48,114 nucleotides of DNA from a virus, in IMG/VR virus record IMGVR_UViG_3300031521_000103, positions 1-48,114 of that record, one strand, 5' to 3'. The first letter of the stretch is position 1. Each line of letters opens with the position of its first letter. The notes under the pieces are model-generated. The model worked only from the letters and a program-made list of their open reading frames with translations, did not search any database and was not told where the DNA came from. This document shows, in pieces, positions 28,899 to 38,143 of the stretch. The translations under genes were made by a program, and so were the position numbers.

Positions 28899-29938
28899 TG
28901 GGCCCACCCCCCGGACATCTTCTCCATCGCGTAGGCGATGGGCGCCCACGACGTCGGCGACACCTTCTCGTAGAGGGTGCCCGCCACCCAGCCGGCGGCC
29001 ACCTTCTCGAAGATGCCGGCCTGCGAGGTGACCGTCAGCGTTGCGGACCAGGGGCCCGTGCCGGCGCTGTTCACCTCGGCGACGCGCACGCTGTAGGTGC
29101 CGCCCGGCGCGAGGCCCGTGATGGCGCCCGAGCTGAACGTGCCCACGATCGCGGAGAAGTTGGACGTCTGCGACACCTGCACGACGTGGCCGGTGATGGC
29201 ACGTCCACCGTTGTCGGCGGGCGCCGTCCACGTCACGGTGAGCGACGTGGTGGCGATGTCCGAGGTCGGGGTGGCGGGCCACGTCGGGGCGCCCGGCGCG
29301 GTGGGCAGGGTGTCGAACTCCGCGTAGGCGTAGGGCCCGTCGGAGACGGCGTTGTGGGCCCTGGTCCGGACGTAGTAGTGCCCGGCGCGGGTCAGGTCCG
29401 TCGCTGTGCCGGAGCCGCCGCCCCAGGTCTTGACGACCGAAGCGAAGGCGGCGTCGGTGGCGACGTCCACCACGTAGGCGGTCACGACCGCTCCGTTGGG
29501 CGCAGCCGCGGTGACGGTGACCACCGCCGAGGTGGCGGAGATGGTGCCCACCGAGAGGCCGGGGGCGCCGGGCGCCCTCGCGAGGCTGGGGACGGCCACG
29601 GAGCCCGTGGCGTCCTTCGAGTAGGACCAGGCGCTCGACTGACTGACGGTCTGGACGTGGGCCGAACCCGAGACGCCCAGGTTCCCGCTGCCGTCGTGGG
29701 CGAGCGCGATGTCGCCCTCGGCCAGCGTGTACGTCCCCGTGCTGACCATGTTGCCGGGGTTGCCGGCGTAGTTCCACACGAGGTTGCCGTTGACGTAGGC
29801 GTTGCCGCTGTGGTTCGCGTTGACGCCGTAGTTGATGTAGACGCGGACGCGCCAGTGGATCGTCGAGGTGTTGGCCGTCGGGTCCTGCGAGCCGACCGTG
29901 AGGTCGAGGTAGACGACGTTGTTCGCTGGGCTGACCAT
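28895..29938 (-). CDS. Minor tail protein with fibronectin type III repeats (347 aa)
   Basis: Residues 1-115 form a beta-rich carbohydrate-binding-like domain (VYLDLTVGSQDPTANTSTIHWRVRVYINYG). Two fibronectin type III-like repeats follow at about 125-215 (APGAPGLSVGTISATSAVVTVTAA) and 218-310 (APGAPTWPATPTSDIATTSLTVTWTAPADNGG). The C-terminal FEKVAAGWVAGTLYEKVSPTSW recalls actinophage tail tip proteins. It probably contacts the host surface. ATG 29938. Confidence 0.8.
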   Translation of the reverse strand: MVSPANNVVYLDLTVGSQDPTANTSTIHWRVRVYINYGVNANHSGNAYVNGNLVWNYAGNPGNMVSTGTYTLAEGDIALAHDGSGNLGVSGSAHVQTVSQSSAWSYSKDATGSVAVPSLARAPGAPGLSVGTISATSAVVTVTAAAPNGAVVTAYVVDVATDAAFASVVKTWGGGSGTATDLTRAGHYYVRTRAHNAVSDGPYAYAEFDTLPTAPGAPTWPATPTSDIATTSLTVTWTAPADNGGRAITGHVVQVSQTSNFSAIVGTFSSGAITGLAPGGTYSVRVAEVNSAGTGPWSATLTVTSQAGIFEKVAAGWVAGTLYEKVSPTSWAPIAYAMEKMSGGWAQ

Positions 29939-29943
29939 CGGCG

Positions 29944-30624
29944 TCAGGCCGCTCGGCGCACGAAGAAGAAGTCGCCGACCTTGCCCACGCTGCCGTCAGG
30001 CGCCGCGGTGCCGGACAGGAGGTCGCGCCCGTCGAGCAGACCCGAGGTCGGCTTGCCCGGCAGCGTGGACCACGAGAAGGCGTCCACCCACGCGGCGCCG
30101 TCCCAGGTCACCCAGCGGGACGTCTGCCCGTTGAACCCGAACTGCCCCTTGCGCGGGGAGGCGGGGAGCAGGGCCGTGGTCGGCCAGTAGCCGACGCGGC
30201 TGCCCGAGCGCCGACGGACGTCGGACACGTTGGCGACCTGGATCGTCACGACGTTGGCGCCCACCGCGACCGTGGCGAGCGGCAGCTCGTAGATGCCGGT
30301 GTCCGTCTGCACCAGCGCCGCGGACGTCACCGCGAGGACGATGGTGTTGGCCGTCGGGTCCAGGCGCAGCACCACGGTGTCCGTGCGCGCAACGGCGCCG
30401 GCCGCCGCGATGGTCAGCGGCTCGACGGCGGTGGACTGGTAGAAGAAGCCGCGCACGGCGGCGGAGCCGGGCTGGACCTTGACGTTCATGCCGGAGGCGT
30501 CGGCGCTCACGACGAGCTCGTTGCCGGTCCCGATCACGCCCGTGTCGATCAGCTCGCGGAACAGGTAGGAGAACTGCGACTCGCTCGTGGTGAGCCCGTC
30601 GAAAGGGAAGGAGGACTGAGTCAT
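29944..30624 (-). CDS. Minor tail / fibre protein (226 aa)
   Basis: The N-terminal QSSFPFDGLTTSESQFSYLFRELIDTGVIG and the following VVSADASGMNVKVQPGSAAVRGFFYQS are characteristic of actinophage tail proteins that follow the Gp37-like protein. The middle is beta-rich, and the C-terminal part has a Trp/Gly segment (WVTWDGAAWVDAFSW). Structural, distal tail; exact place unknown. Confidence 0.75.
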   Translation of the reverse strand: MTQSSFPFDGLTTSESQFSYLFRELIDTGVIGTGNELVVSADASGMNVKVQPGSAAVRGFFYQSTAVEPLTIAAAGAVARTDTVVLRLDPTANTIVLAVTSAALVQTDTGIYELPLATVAVGANVVTIQVANVSDVRRRSGSRVGYWPTTALLPASPRKGQFGFNGQTSRWVTWDGAAWVDAFSWSTLPGKPTSGLLDGRDLLSGTAAPDGSVGKVGDFFFVRRAA

Positions 30625-30663
30625 TCACGCTCCAGGTGGAATGGGGGCGGGCGCGCGCCGGGG

Positions 30664-32757
30664 CTAGCCGGTCGCCGATGTGGCCGTGCGCTGAATCGCG
30701 CGGACGGCGATGACGAAGCCCGTTGTCCGGGCGATGGTCCCGGTGCCGCCGGGGAAGTACGCACAGTGGCCGGAGAACGCTGTCGTGCTGGTCGCCACAC
30801 CAGCGGCGATGGCAAACTCCGTGAGGGACGCCACGGACACGACGACGTGGGGGGTGACGGTGAAGCGGCCGGCCGGGAAGGTCCCGGAGAAGATGCCGTT
30901 GGCATCGCAGGTCGCGGTACCGACCCACTCCGCGAAGGGCGCCTTCGTCAGCGCCGCGTCCAGGCCGGTCACGTCGGCGGTCGCGTGGACGTGCGCCGCC
31001 CCCTGGACCTCGACCCCGGTGTACGCCGCCTTGATGAGCCAGGTGAGCGTGAGGTAGGGCTGGAGGTTGTTGTGCGACGCGGTGGCGGGCTGGGAGATGT
31101 CGGCGGAGCCGTAGCCGTTCGAGCCGGTGGTCCCCGCCAGGTCCTTGACGCCGCCCGTGCGGAAGTTGGCGTCGAGCGACGCCGCGCCACGCACCACCCC
31201 GTCGTCGGTGTTCGCGTTCCCGACCGTCATGCCAGCTCGCAGGACGTGTCGGTGGTCGCGGAGACCAGACTCGGCCGCGGTCAGGAGGTGGGCCTTCTCG
31301 CCGCCCGTCTCGCCCAGCGCGTTGAACTCGGTCTGCGCCGTGTCCTGGCCGACCGGGACGCGCCCCTTGAGGTTCGGCAGGTTGAAGGTCGTGGTGCCGT
31401 TGCCGGCGCCGAACGTCGTGCCGACGACCGCGAACAGGGCCGCGTACGTCGTGCGCGAGACCGCCGAGCCGTCCGCCACCAGGCATCCGGTCTGGATCGT
31501 CGTGGACGGCCAGGCGAACACCTCGCCGATCTGGCGGCCGATGGTGGTGCCGTAGTTGTTGGTCACGTTCGTGACCGTGGTGCCGCCCTCGGCGGTGCGC
31601 TCCAGGGAGCTGACCCGGTTCTCGATGCGGCTCTCGAAGTCGCGCACCTGATCGACGGTGCCCACGCTGTCGCTCAGGGCGATGGCGAGGCGCACGCCCT
31701 CGCTGTCCACCTTGATGATGGCCGACTGCACGAGCGCCGTGATCTCCACGCCCTCCACGACCGCGGTTACCCGGTCGCCCAGGAACCAGTCGTAGATGTA
31801 GCGCATGGTGCTGTCGTCCATCGGCGTGAACTTGACGAGGGCCTGCTTGATGCCGTCCTTCGCCAGGGCCTCGTCGCCGGCCTGCTCCAGCTCGGGCGTG
31901 GTGTCCGCGGAGCGGCGGTCCAGGAAGCGCTCGATGCGCCGGCCCCACTCGTCCATCTGCGACAGCGACTCGGGGGTGGTGCGCTCGACGAAGTTGCGGT
32001 CGACGCCCTCCTCGCTGCCGCCGACGATGGCGTGCGTCAGGGCGGCGCCGGCCGTCTCCACGGAGTAGGCCGCGAGGGTGTTGTTCCACAGGTCCATGCG
32101 GATCAGGCGCGAGCGATCGGCGACCTCGAAGGTCTCGAACACCAGGCTGGAGCCGCGCTGGATCACGCGGAAGCCGATGTCGCTGACGGCCGCGATCTCG
32201 TTGAGCAGGGTGCCGAGCACGTCGAAGCGCGCGCTCTTGGAGATCGACGCACCGCGGCCCAGGTTCGTGCCCATGACGAGCTTCTTCGCGAACTTGCCGC
32301 GCCGCGCCGCGGGGGCGCCGGGACCGATGTTCGCGTTGACGTAGGCGTGGAGCAGGGTCTCGATCGGACCCGTGCGCGAGTCGCGCGCGGAGCCGGACTG
32401 CCCCGCCATCGTGGCCGACGTCGGGAACGGGTAGGCCAGCGCGTCGGCGAGGATCACGTCGTCGGTGACGCCCGTGATGGTGACCATGCCCTCGGGCGCC
32501 TCGGACGAGCCGACCGAGCTCGTCTTGGAGGTGGGCCCGCTGAGGATGACGGTGCCGGTGCGGTTCGTGACGATCAGGCCCGAGCCCGGGGTGCGCAGGT
32601 ACGGCACCATCGGGTGCTCCAGTGGCAGCGTCACCGACCACTGGCCCACGTTGCAGAACTCGTCCTGGAGCGTGAAGGTCGCGTCGGTCGGCAGGATGAC
32701 GCCCACGCGGGCGAGGGTGACGTCACGGACCTCGACGTTGATGTCGACGAGCTCCAC
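30664..32757 (-). CDS. Tail protein: Gp37-like domain fused to a tail collar domain (697 aa)
   Basis: The first about 380 residues match the ReqiPepy6 Gp37-like siphovirus tail family (VTLPLEHPMVPYLRTPGSGLIV, then FLGDRVTAVVEGVEITALVQSAIIKVD). At about 420-475 a collar domain begins (CLVADGSAVSRTTYAALFAVVGTTFGAG and FNLPNLKGRVPVGQD) and closes with ATASHNNLQPYLTLTWLIKA at about 590. The C-terminus is a beta-rich tip. It would form the tail hub or fibre base. GTG 32757 directly follows the stop of the gene at 32758. Confidence 0.85.
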   Translation of the reverse strand: MELVDINVEVRDVTLARVGVILPTDATFTLQDEFCNVGQWSVTLPLEHPMVPYLRTPGSGLIVTNRTGTVILSGPTSKTSSVGSSEAPEGMVTITGVTDDVILADALAYPFPTSATMAGQSGSARDSRTGPIETLLHAYVNANIGPGAPAARRGKFAKKLVMGTNLGRGASISKSARFDVLGTLLNEIAAVSDIGFRVIQRGSSLVFETFEVADRSRLIRMDLWNNTLAAYSVETAGAALTHAIVGGSEEGVDRNFVERTTPESLSQMDEWGRRIERFLDRRSADTTPELEQAGDEALAKDGIKQALVKFTPMDDSTMRYIYDWFLGDRVTAVVEGVEITALVQSAIIKVDSEGVRLAIALSDSVGTVDQVRDFESRIENRVSSLERTAEGGTTVTNVTNNYGTTIGRQIGEVFAWPSTTIQTGCLVADGSAVSRTTYAALFAVVGTTFGAGNGTTTFNLPNLKGRVPVGQDTAQTEFNALGETGGEKAHLLTAAESGLRDHRHVLRAGMTVGNANTDDGVVRGAASLDANFRTGGVKDLAGTTGSNGYGSADISQPATASHNNLQPYLTLTWLIKAAYTGVEVQGAAHVHATADVTGLDAALTKAPFAEWVGTATCDANGIFSGTFPAGRFTVTPHVVVSVASLTEFAIAAGVATSTTAFSGHCAYFPGGTGTIARTTGFVIAVRAIQRTATSATG

Positions 32758-33153
32758 TCACATCACCCACCTTCGCGGTCGCCAGCGCACGGTGACGCGC
32801 GAGGCCGACGTGCTGTCGCTGACCTCGACGGCTGCCGAGGTGATGCCCGGGGGGATGGTCCACATCCGGGGCGCGGGGGAGAGCTCCGCGTAGCGGTTGG
32901 CCCCCGTGTTGTCGACGACCGTGCCCTTCTCGGTGTCGATCGTGAGCGTCTGGCCGGCGGCCAGGGCCCCGGTCCACTCCAGGACGGCGCCGTCTGGCGA
33001 GACCGCACGGAAGCGGCTCGCCGGGGCGCGCACCTCCCACACCGGGAAGGCGTGGGCGTCGCCGTCGTTCTCCAGGACGACGTCGCCCGTGATCTGCGAG
33101 GGGGACACCTTGAGCTGGGACAGGTCGGGCAGGAGCCCGCGGTTCGATGCCAT
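32758..33153 (-). CDS. Distal tail protein, C-terminal part (131 aa)
   Basis: GLLPDLSQLKVSPSQITGDVVLENDGDAHAFPVWEVRAPASRF ... TVVDNTGANRYAEL ... MWTIPPGITSAAVEV matches the C-terminal domain of siphovirus distal tail (Dit-like) proteins. It lies in the same frame as the upstream gene, separated only by TAG-CCG-ATG. A GGGGGG tract 7 bases before the ATG could allow separate initiation. It is either a split gene or one protein with an in-frame amber codon. Confidence 0.75.
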   Translation of the reverse strand: MASNRGLLPDLSQLKVSPSQITGDVVLENDGDAHAFPVWEVRAPASRFRAVSPDGAVLEWTGALAAGQTLTIDTEKGTVVDNTGANRYAELSPAPRMWTIPPGITSAAVEVSDSTSASRVTVRWRPRRWVM

Positions 33154-33156
33154 CGG

Positions 33157-33618
33157 CTAGCCCCCCAGGGTCACGGTGCGGACGATCTCGCCTTGCCAGA
33201 ACGGGTTGGGGGCGCGGAGCGTGACGACGGTTCGGAGCTCTCGCTCCCCGTCGGTGTCCGAGCCCCAGGCGAAGTCGCCACCGCCGACGCGGTAGGTGTC
33301 GATGGACCACGACGTGCCGTCGTCCTCAATGAGGCGCAGGCGGCACTTGCCGTCGAGCATCCGGGCGAGCCTGGACCAGAGCGCCGTGAGGTCGCTGCGG
33401 TCCAGGCCCACCACCAGGAGCGGGAGGTCGATGTCGCGGGGCAGGACGCGGCGCCCTCGGTAGAGGGCGCCATCCCCGGCCCCCTCCAGCCAGCGGATGC
33501 TGACCGGGGGGAGGCCGAAGCCCGTGGCGCCGGAGAGCGCCTGAATGCCGCGCCCGTACTTGAACACGTAGTCCAGGTCGAGCGCGTCCGTGTCGTTCTC
33601 CAGCGCGAGAGAGGGCAT
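33157..33618 (-). CDS. Distal tail protein, N-terminal part (153 aa)
   Basis: LENDTDALDLDYVFKYGRGIQALSGATGFGLPPVSIRWLEGAGDGALYRGRRVLPRDIDLPLLVVGLDRSDLTALWSRLARML ... NPFWQGE is the N-terminal domain of Dit-type tail proteins. The gene ends at TAG 33159-33157, six bases before the in-frame ATG of the C-terminal part. The ATG at 33618 overlaps the TAA of the tape measure gene. Confidence 0.75.
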   Translation of the reverse strand: MPSLALENDTDALDLDYVFKYGRGIQALSGATGFGLPPVSIRWLEGAGDGALYRGRRVLPRDIDLPLLVVGLDRSDLTALWSRLARMLDGKCRLRLIEDDGTSWSIDTYRVGGGDFAWGSDTDGERELRTVVTLRAPNPFWQGEIVRTVTLGG

Positions 33619-36600
33619 TAGAAGCCCACCGCCCTTCCTCGGGAAAGTGCAGCGAACAGGTCCTCCTCGGAGCCGAGAGAGGAGCCTTCCGCAGCGTTGT
33701 AGTTGATGACCTGCTGCTTGAGAACGGGGCCCATGAACTCGGCCTCGTCGAGGGCGGCGTGGGTGTCCGCGGCCATCTTCTTCGCCGCATTGACGGCGTT
33801 CTGCGCGCGGGCCTCGATGCCGTCCGCCATTGCGTCGCCGATGGACATGCCGGAGTAGAGGACCCACCCCTTGCCGGAGAAGGGCCCTTCCTTGGCCGGG
33901 CTGAACGGGAACAGGTCGCGGATGTCGGAGAGCACGTTGGAGACCGACTTCTTGGCCTCGTCGGCGCGATCGCTAATGCCCGCGGTGAACCCGTCGATCA
34001 GGGATCGACCGGAGGCGATCAGCCACGTCCCGATGTTCGAGACGGCCTTCTCGATGTCCTTACGCAGGCCCTCGATCTTGGTCTGGACGCCGGAGACCGC
34101 GGTCTCAACGTCGGCCTTCATCTGCTTGAACCAGGCGATCACCGCGACGACCTGGTCACTCACGGCCCCGATGAACGCGGCGATGGCCTGGAGCTTGGGG
34201 TTGACCTGCTCGACGATCACTCGAACCAGCTCGATCATCGGCGTGACGATGTACTCGAACAGCTCGATGAGGAGCGGCATCGCCTCGACGATGATGGGCG
34301 TCAGCTCGACGAGCAGGTCGGTCGCGGTGCCGGCCAGCTCGACGAACACGTCGGCGTTCTCAGCGACCTTCCCGATGATCTCGCCGAGGGCTTCGATCAG
34401 GTCGGGACTGGTGGCCTTGAAGATTTGCGCGAAACAGTCGGCGATGACCGGCAGGAGCGGGCCAAGGTCGTCGGCCAGCGCAGACCAGAGGTCGACGATC
34501 TGCGGCAGGAGCTCGATGATGGCGTCGGCGAGCATCTTCACCATCGGGACCAGGAGCGGGCCGATGGCGTCGATGACCGGGGTCAGGGCCAGGGCCAGGT
34601 CGGCGATCGCCTGACCAACGACCGGGAGAATCTCCGCGACGGGGCCCGCGAGCGCCAGCGCCAGGTTGACGAAGGCGTCCACGAGGCCCGGCAGGGAGGG
34701 CGCGATGGCCTTGATCGCGTCAGCGAGACCCGTCGAGAGGAGCTCGATGACGGGGGTCAGGCCGTCCACGAGGATGACGAACGCCGGGGCGACCGCCTCC
34801 ACGAACGACGTGATGAGCGGCGCGAACGCCGCCGCCAGGTCGCCGATCAGCGTCAGGACGGCGCCCATGATCTCGCCGAGCGGCTTCCACATCGGGGTCA
34901 GCGCGTCGATCGCCACGAGCAGGTTGTCGAACAGGCTGACGATGCTGTCCTGCATGGCCGGCGCCGCGAGGGCGTTGGCGATGTCTCGCAGGAGGGTTCC
35001 GATCGCGGGGCCGGCGCTCTCCATGACCTTGTCGAACGTGTCGGCCAGGGTGGCGAACAGGTTCGAGAAGGCGGGGCCCGAGATGTTGCCGATCGCGTAC
35101 ATCGCGTCGTGGGCGGCGGTGAGCGCCGTGACCATGCCCGTCTGGAATGCGGGGGAGTCGACCGCGGCGTGGACCCGCTCCAGCGTGTCGGCCATCATGC
35201 CGAGCGTGGAGCCGCCGGCCTCCTTCGCTGCGCGGCCGAGGCCGGACAGGGTGCCGTACAGCTCACTGAATACGTGCCCCAGCTCGACCAGCGCGGCGAT
35301 GCCGTTGTTGATCCACGTCTGGAGCTCACCGGACTGCTCCGTGCGGTCGAGGAACGCCGCGAACCTGTCGGTGATCTGGACGAACCAGCCCGCCAGGCGG
35401 GGCAGGAGCGAGGCGCCCTGCCGGCCGAGAATCTCGATGATCGTGACCATGCCGGTCATGCCGCCGCTGGCGATGTTGATGCTCTCGCCGAGGTCGGCGA
35501 ACATTCCGGCGAGCGCGCCATTGAGGCCACCGCCCAGCGCATCCGCCAGGGCGCCGAACCAGCCACCGAGCTGCTTCGAGGTGTGGATCAGCCCCGCGGA
35601 CAGCTCGGGCAGGAGGGAGTCGATCAGGTCCCGGAACGGCTTCTTCGCCTCGGACCAGAAGGTCGAGGACATGGCGTCCTGGAGGTGCCCGAGCGCCTTC
35701 TTGACCTCGGGCAGCACGACGTTGAAGTCCTTGAGGACGGCGATCGAGGCGCCAAGGCCAATCGCCATTCCGCCGAGAATGCCAGGGAGGCCGAGAAGCG
35801 CCGGGCCGATCTGCGCCAGGGACGACGACAGGGCGAACAGGTTGCTCGCCGCGCTCAGGCCCCAGCCGGCCACGCCGGCAATGCCGAGCGCGAGGGCCGA
35901 CAGCTTGGGGATGGCCTTGTCGATGTTCGACAGCCAGTCGGTGAAGTTGGTCGTGACGTCCCACAGCATTCGGCCGCCGGAAAGGGCGGCGATTGCGGTG
36001 CCGGCCTTGGCGAGCGACTTCTGGTTGACCCGCACAACGAGGTCGACGTAGCGGCGGCGGTTGATGATCGCCAGCTCCGCGGACGCCTTGCCGTGGTCGA
36101 GTGCGACCTGGAGCTCGACCTTCTTGCCGTCGTAGTCGTCGACGAGGTCCTTGAGCTGCTCGCGCGTGTGGTGAAGCGACTCGGCGCCGTTGTTGACGTC
36201 GATCTCGACGGTGCGCTGGCGCGCGAGCTCGGCGTCGATCTTCTTGAGCGCCGTGCGGTAGGTCTCGATGTCGTGGGGGTCGATCTCGATGCGGATGTCG
36301 ACGCTGGACGCCTGGAGCGCCGCCTCCAGGCGCGCCTTCTCCACCTTGAGGCTGGCCTCGTCGAGGTGGACCTCGACCTTGTAGGTCTCGCCCAGCTTCT
36401 CCAGCTCGGCGTCGATCCTCGCCAGGCCCCGCTTGATGGAGTCGGTGTCGTCGAGGTTGACCGCGATGTTGATGGCCTTGGCGGAGCGCTGCGCAACCTC
36501 GACGGCGCGCTCGACCTCCTGCTGGAGGCCCTCGTTGAGGCGCAGGTCGACGCCGATGGCCTTGAGGTTGCGCTCGATGCGGTTCAGATCGGCGCGCAGA

Positions 36601-36677
36601 TCGTCGCCGAAGTCAGTGGTGTCGGGAAGAACCTTGACGGCCACGCGGCCGATGACGACGGACTTCCCGACACCCAT
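33618..36677 (-). CDS. Tape measure protein (1019 aa)
   Basis: The longest gene; its length sets the tail length. The N-terminal 250 residues are coiled coil (DFGDDLRADLNRIERNLKAIGVDLRLNEGLQQEVERAVEVAQ). Hydrophobic segments follow at about 265-320 (LSALALGIAGVAGWGLSAASNLFAL, LLGLPGILGGMAIGLGASIAVLKDF) and then a long repeat-like region of amphipathic helices (VDGLTPVIELLSTGLADAIKAIAPSLPGLV). The C-terminal GFTAGISDRADEAKKSVSNVLSDIRDLFPFSPAKEGPFSGKGW is typical of actinophage tape measure proteins. ATG 36677. Confidence 0.93.
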   Translation of the reverse strand: MGVGKSVVIGRVAVKVLPDTTDFGDDLRADLNRIERNLKAIGVDLRLNEGLQQEVERAVEVAQRSAKAINIAVNLDDTDSIKRGLARIDAELEKLGETYKVEVHLDEASLKVEKARLEAALQASSVDIRIEIDPHDIETYRTALKKIDAELARQRTVEIDVNNGAESLHHTREQLKDLVDDYDGKKVELQVALDHGKASAELAIINRRRYVDLVVRVNQKSLAKAGTAIAALSGGRMLWDVTTNFTDWLSNIDKAIPKLSALALGIAGVAGWGLSAASNLFALSSSLAQIGPALLGLPGILGGMAIGLGASIAVLKDFNVVLPEVKKALGHLQDAMSSTFWSEAKKPFRDLIDSLLPELSAGLIHTSKQLGGWFGALADALGGGLNGALAGMFADLGESINIASGGMTGMVTIIEILGRQGASLLPRLAGWFVQITDRFAAFLDRTEQSGELQTWINNGIAALVELGHVFSELYGTLSGLGRAAKEAGGSTLGMMADTLERVHAAVDSPAFQTGMVTALTAAHDAMYAIGNISGPAFSNLFATLADTFDKVMESAGPAIGTLLRDIANALAAPAMQDSIVSLFDNLLVAIDALTPMWKPLGEIMGAVLTLIGDLAAAFAPLITSFVEAVAPAFVILVDGLTPVIELLSTGLADAIKAIAPSLPGLVDAFVNLALALAGPVAEILPVVGQAIADLALALTPVIDAIGPLLVPMVKMLADAIIELLPQIVDLWSALADDLGPLLPVIADCFAQIFKATSPDLIEALGEIIGKVAENADVFVELAGTATDLLVELTPIIVEAMPLLIELFEYIVTPMIELVRVIVEQVNPKLQAIAAFIGAVSDQVVAVIAWFKQMKADVETAVSGVQTKIEGLRKDIEKAVSNIGTWLIASGRSLIDGFTAGISDRADEAKKSVSNVLSDIRDLFPFSPAKEGPFSGKGWVLYSGMSIGDAMADGIEARAQNAVNAAKKMAADTHAALDEAEFMGPVLKQQVINYNAAEGSSLGSEEDLFAALSRGRAVGF

Positions 36678-36680
36678 GTG

Positions 36681-37396
36681 CTACCTCCGTTGCATTCGCG
36701 CGAACAGACCGGCGACGGTCTCGTGCGCGCCCTTCTTCTCTGTCTTGGGTCGCGGGAACGGCGTGAACTTGGGGGCCTTGCCCTTTGCCCATGAGCCGGT
36801 GCCGCGCGTGTTGTTGTTGATCGCGTCGTAGACGCTCGCGATCAGGTGACGGTCCATGCCCCAGCCGAGGTGCTCCGCACCCCCAGCCGCGATGGCGCTG
36901 GTCATTCCGTCGTCGGGGAGCCTCTCGATGAGCAGGACGAGCAGGCGCGGGGCCGGTCCGCGACCAGCGATCGCGTCCACTAGGTCGATGCCGTAGTGGA
37001 AGCGGAGGTCGGCGTACAGCCCCGCGCCGTACTTGTCGATCAGCTCACAGAGGCCGAGGCTTCCCCCACCTGGACCGCCCGCGAGTAGTTCTCGAACGTG
37101 GTGACCAGGAGGGCGAGGCTGCCGTCCAGGGCGGCGACGAGCTTGGCGCCGGCCTCCGGGTTCTCGGCGACGATCGTGAGGATGCTTTCGAGGACCTGCT
37201 CCTGGTCGACGGTCTCGTTCTCGTCGTCGCTGTTGAGGCGCCCCTGCTCCGCGATCAGCGCCTCCCGCCGCGCCTTGGTCATCTGGAGGGGGTTGAGGAG
37301 CTTCACCACCACGCCGTCGTCGAGGGTGACGGGGAAGTTGCCGTACTTCGCCTCTGCGGCGGCGCGGATGTCGTCGAGCGTGAAGGACTTGGTCAT
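36681..37396 (-). CDS. Tail assembly chaperone, long form by -1 frameshift (gpGT-like)
   Basis: Translation starts at 37396, shifts -1 at G-GGG-GAA (37067-37061) and ends at TAG 36683-36681, giving 238 residues. After the shift the frame reads LGLCELIDKYGAGLYADLRFHYGIDLVDAIAGRGPAPRLLVLLIERLPDD and continues through LGWGMDRHLIASVYDAINNN. This is the T-domain pattern of siphovirus chaperones, and no good start codon precedes it, as expected for a frameshift product. It coats and folds the tape measure protein during tail assembly. Confidence 0.8.
37040..37396 (-). CDS. Tail assembly chaperone, short form (gpG-like, 118 aa)
   Basis: ATG 37396 between the major tail and tape measure genes. Sequence FTLDDIRAAAEAKYGNFPVTLDDGVVVKLLNPLQMTKARREALIAEQ and the acidic middle are typical. 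It ends at TGA 37042-37040 after the slippery site. The short to long ratio is set by the frameshift efficiency. Confidence 0.85.
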   Translation of the reverse strand: MTKSFTLDDIRAAAEAKYGNFPVTLDDGVVVKLLNPLQMTKARREALIAEQGRLNSDDENETVDQEQVLESILTIVAENPEAGAKLVAALDGSLALLVTTFENYSRAVQVGEASASVS

Positions 37397-37458
37397 GGTT
37401 TGCGGACCTCCGGTTGGGGTGGGTGATTGCGGACCTGGCGATGCGGCCCCGAGTGGGG

Positions 37459-37499
37459 CCTCCCCCCGCGCCGGGTCCGCTACTCAGCGCGGGGGGAGG
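37459..37499 (-). terminator. Hairpin after the major tail protein gene
   Basis: CCTCCCCCCGCGC/GCGCGGGGGGAGG, 13-bp stem and a 15-base loop. It probably lowers transcription of downstream tail genes relative to the abundant tail tube protein, or protects its mRNA end. Confidence 0.65.
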
Positions 37500-37512
37500 G
37501 GTACGTGGGCCG

Positions 37513-38064
37513 TCAGCCCTGGGTGTCGCCGAGCGGCGTGACCGAGTACGGGTAGGTGTTCGTCCCGTGGATCAGCGGCGTGATGGCGAGGGGCAGGCCG
37601 GCCAGGCTCTCCGTGTCGGAGAGGGCCAGGGAGTCGGAGCCGATGATCTCCGACTTGGGGACGTGGATCGCGAAGATGCTCTCCGCGTCCACGAACACCG
37701 CGAGGAACGCCTTCACCGTGGGGGTCGGGTTCTGCGGGACGCCGATGGTACCGTCCGCGTTCTCCGGCGCGTTCGAGCCGTAGTAGAGCTTGAGGCTCGG
37801 GGTGTCGAACTGCTGGAGCGTGATGTTGAAGGTGTCGACCTTCGTGGTGCGCGAGGTGCGCAGGGTCTTGTTCTGGAGCGTGCCCAGGACCGTGACGTCG
37901 CCGCCCTCGGTCGCCTGCGAGAGGATGTCCTCCAGCGAGGTGTGACCGATGTTCTCCCACGTCCCCGAGGGGATGGCGGACAGGTCGGTCGGGAGCGGGG
38001 TGCCGACCGGGCCGGTGAAGTAGTTGCCGGAGCCGATGACGAGCGTGGCGTTGTCGTTCAGCAC
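37513..38064 (-). CDS. Major tail protein (183 aa)
   Basis: Tube subunit by position (upstream of the chaperones) and size. The sequence is beta-rich: ATLVIGSGNYFTGPVGTPLPTDLSAIPSGTWENIGHTSLEDIL, then TSRTTKVDTFNITLQQFDTPSLKLYYG. The start GTG 38064 follows AAGGAGG. A strong hairpin follows the gene. Confidence 0.85.
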   Translation of the reverse strand: MLNDNATLVIGSGNYFTGPVGTPLPTDLSAIPSGTWENIGHTSLEDILSQATEGGDVTVLGTLQNKTLRTSRTTKVDTFNITLQQFDTPSLKLYYGSNAPENADGTIGVPQNPTPTVKAFLAVFVDAESIFAIHVPKSEIIGSDSLALSDTESLAGLPLAITPLIHGTNTYPYSVTPLGDTQG

Positions 38065-38143
38065 GACGGAGCCTCCTTGGGGCGTGTCGATGGGCCCGGT
38101 CGCGTCGCGCGGCGGGCTGGTGTTCGGTGGGGGTGGGCGCCTG

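Noticed and set aside
30766-33621. Long plus-strand open frame (951 codons)
   Set aside because: Antisense shadow of the tail protein genes, with no domain and no start signal.
33759-36794. Very long open frame (1011 codons) on the plus strand
   Set aside because: It is antisense to the tape measure gene and arises from GC-rich codon bias. It has an implausible Arg/Asp/Gly/Val composition and no ribosome site.
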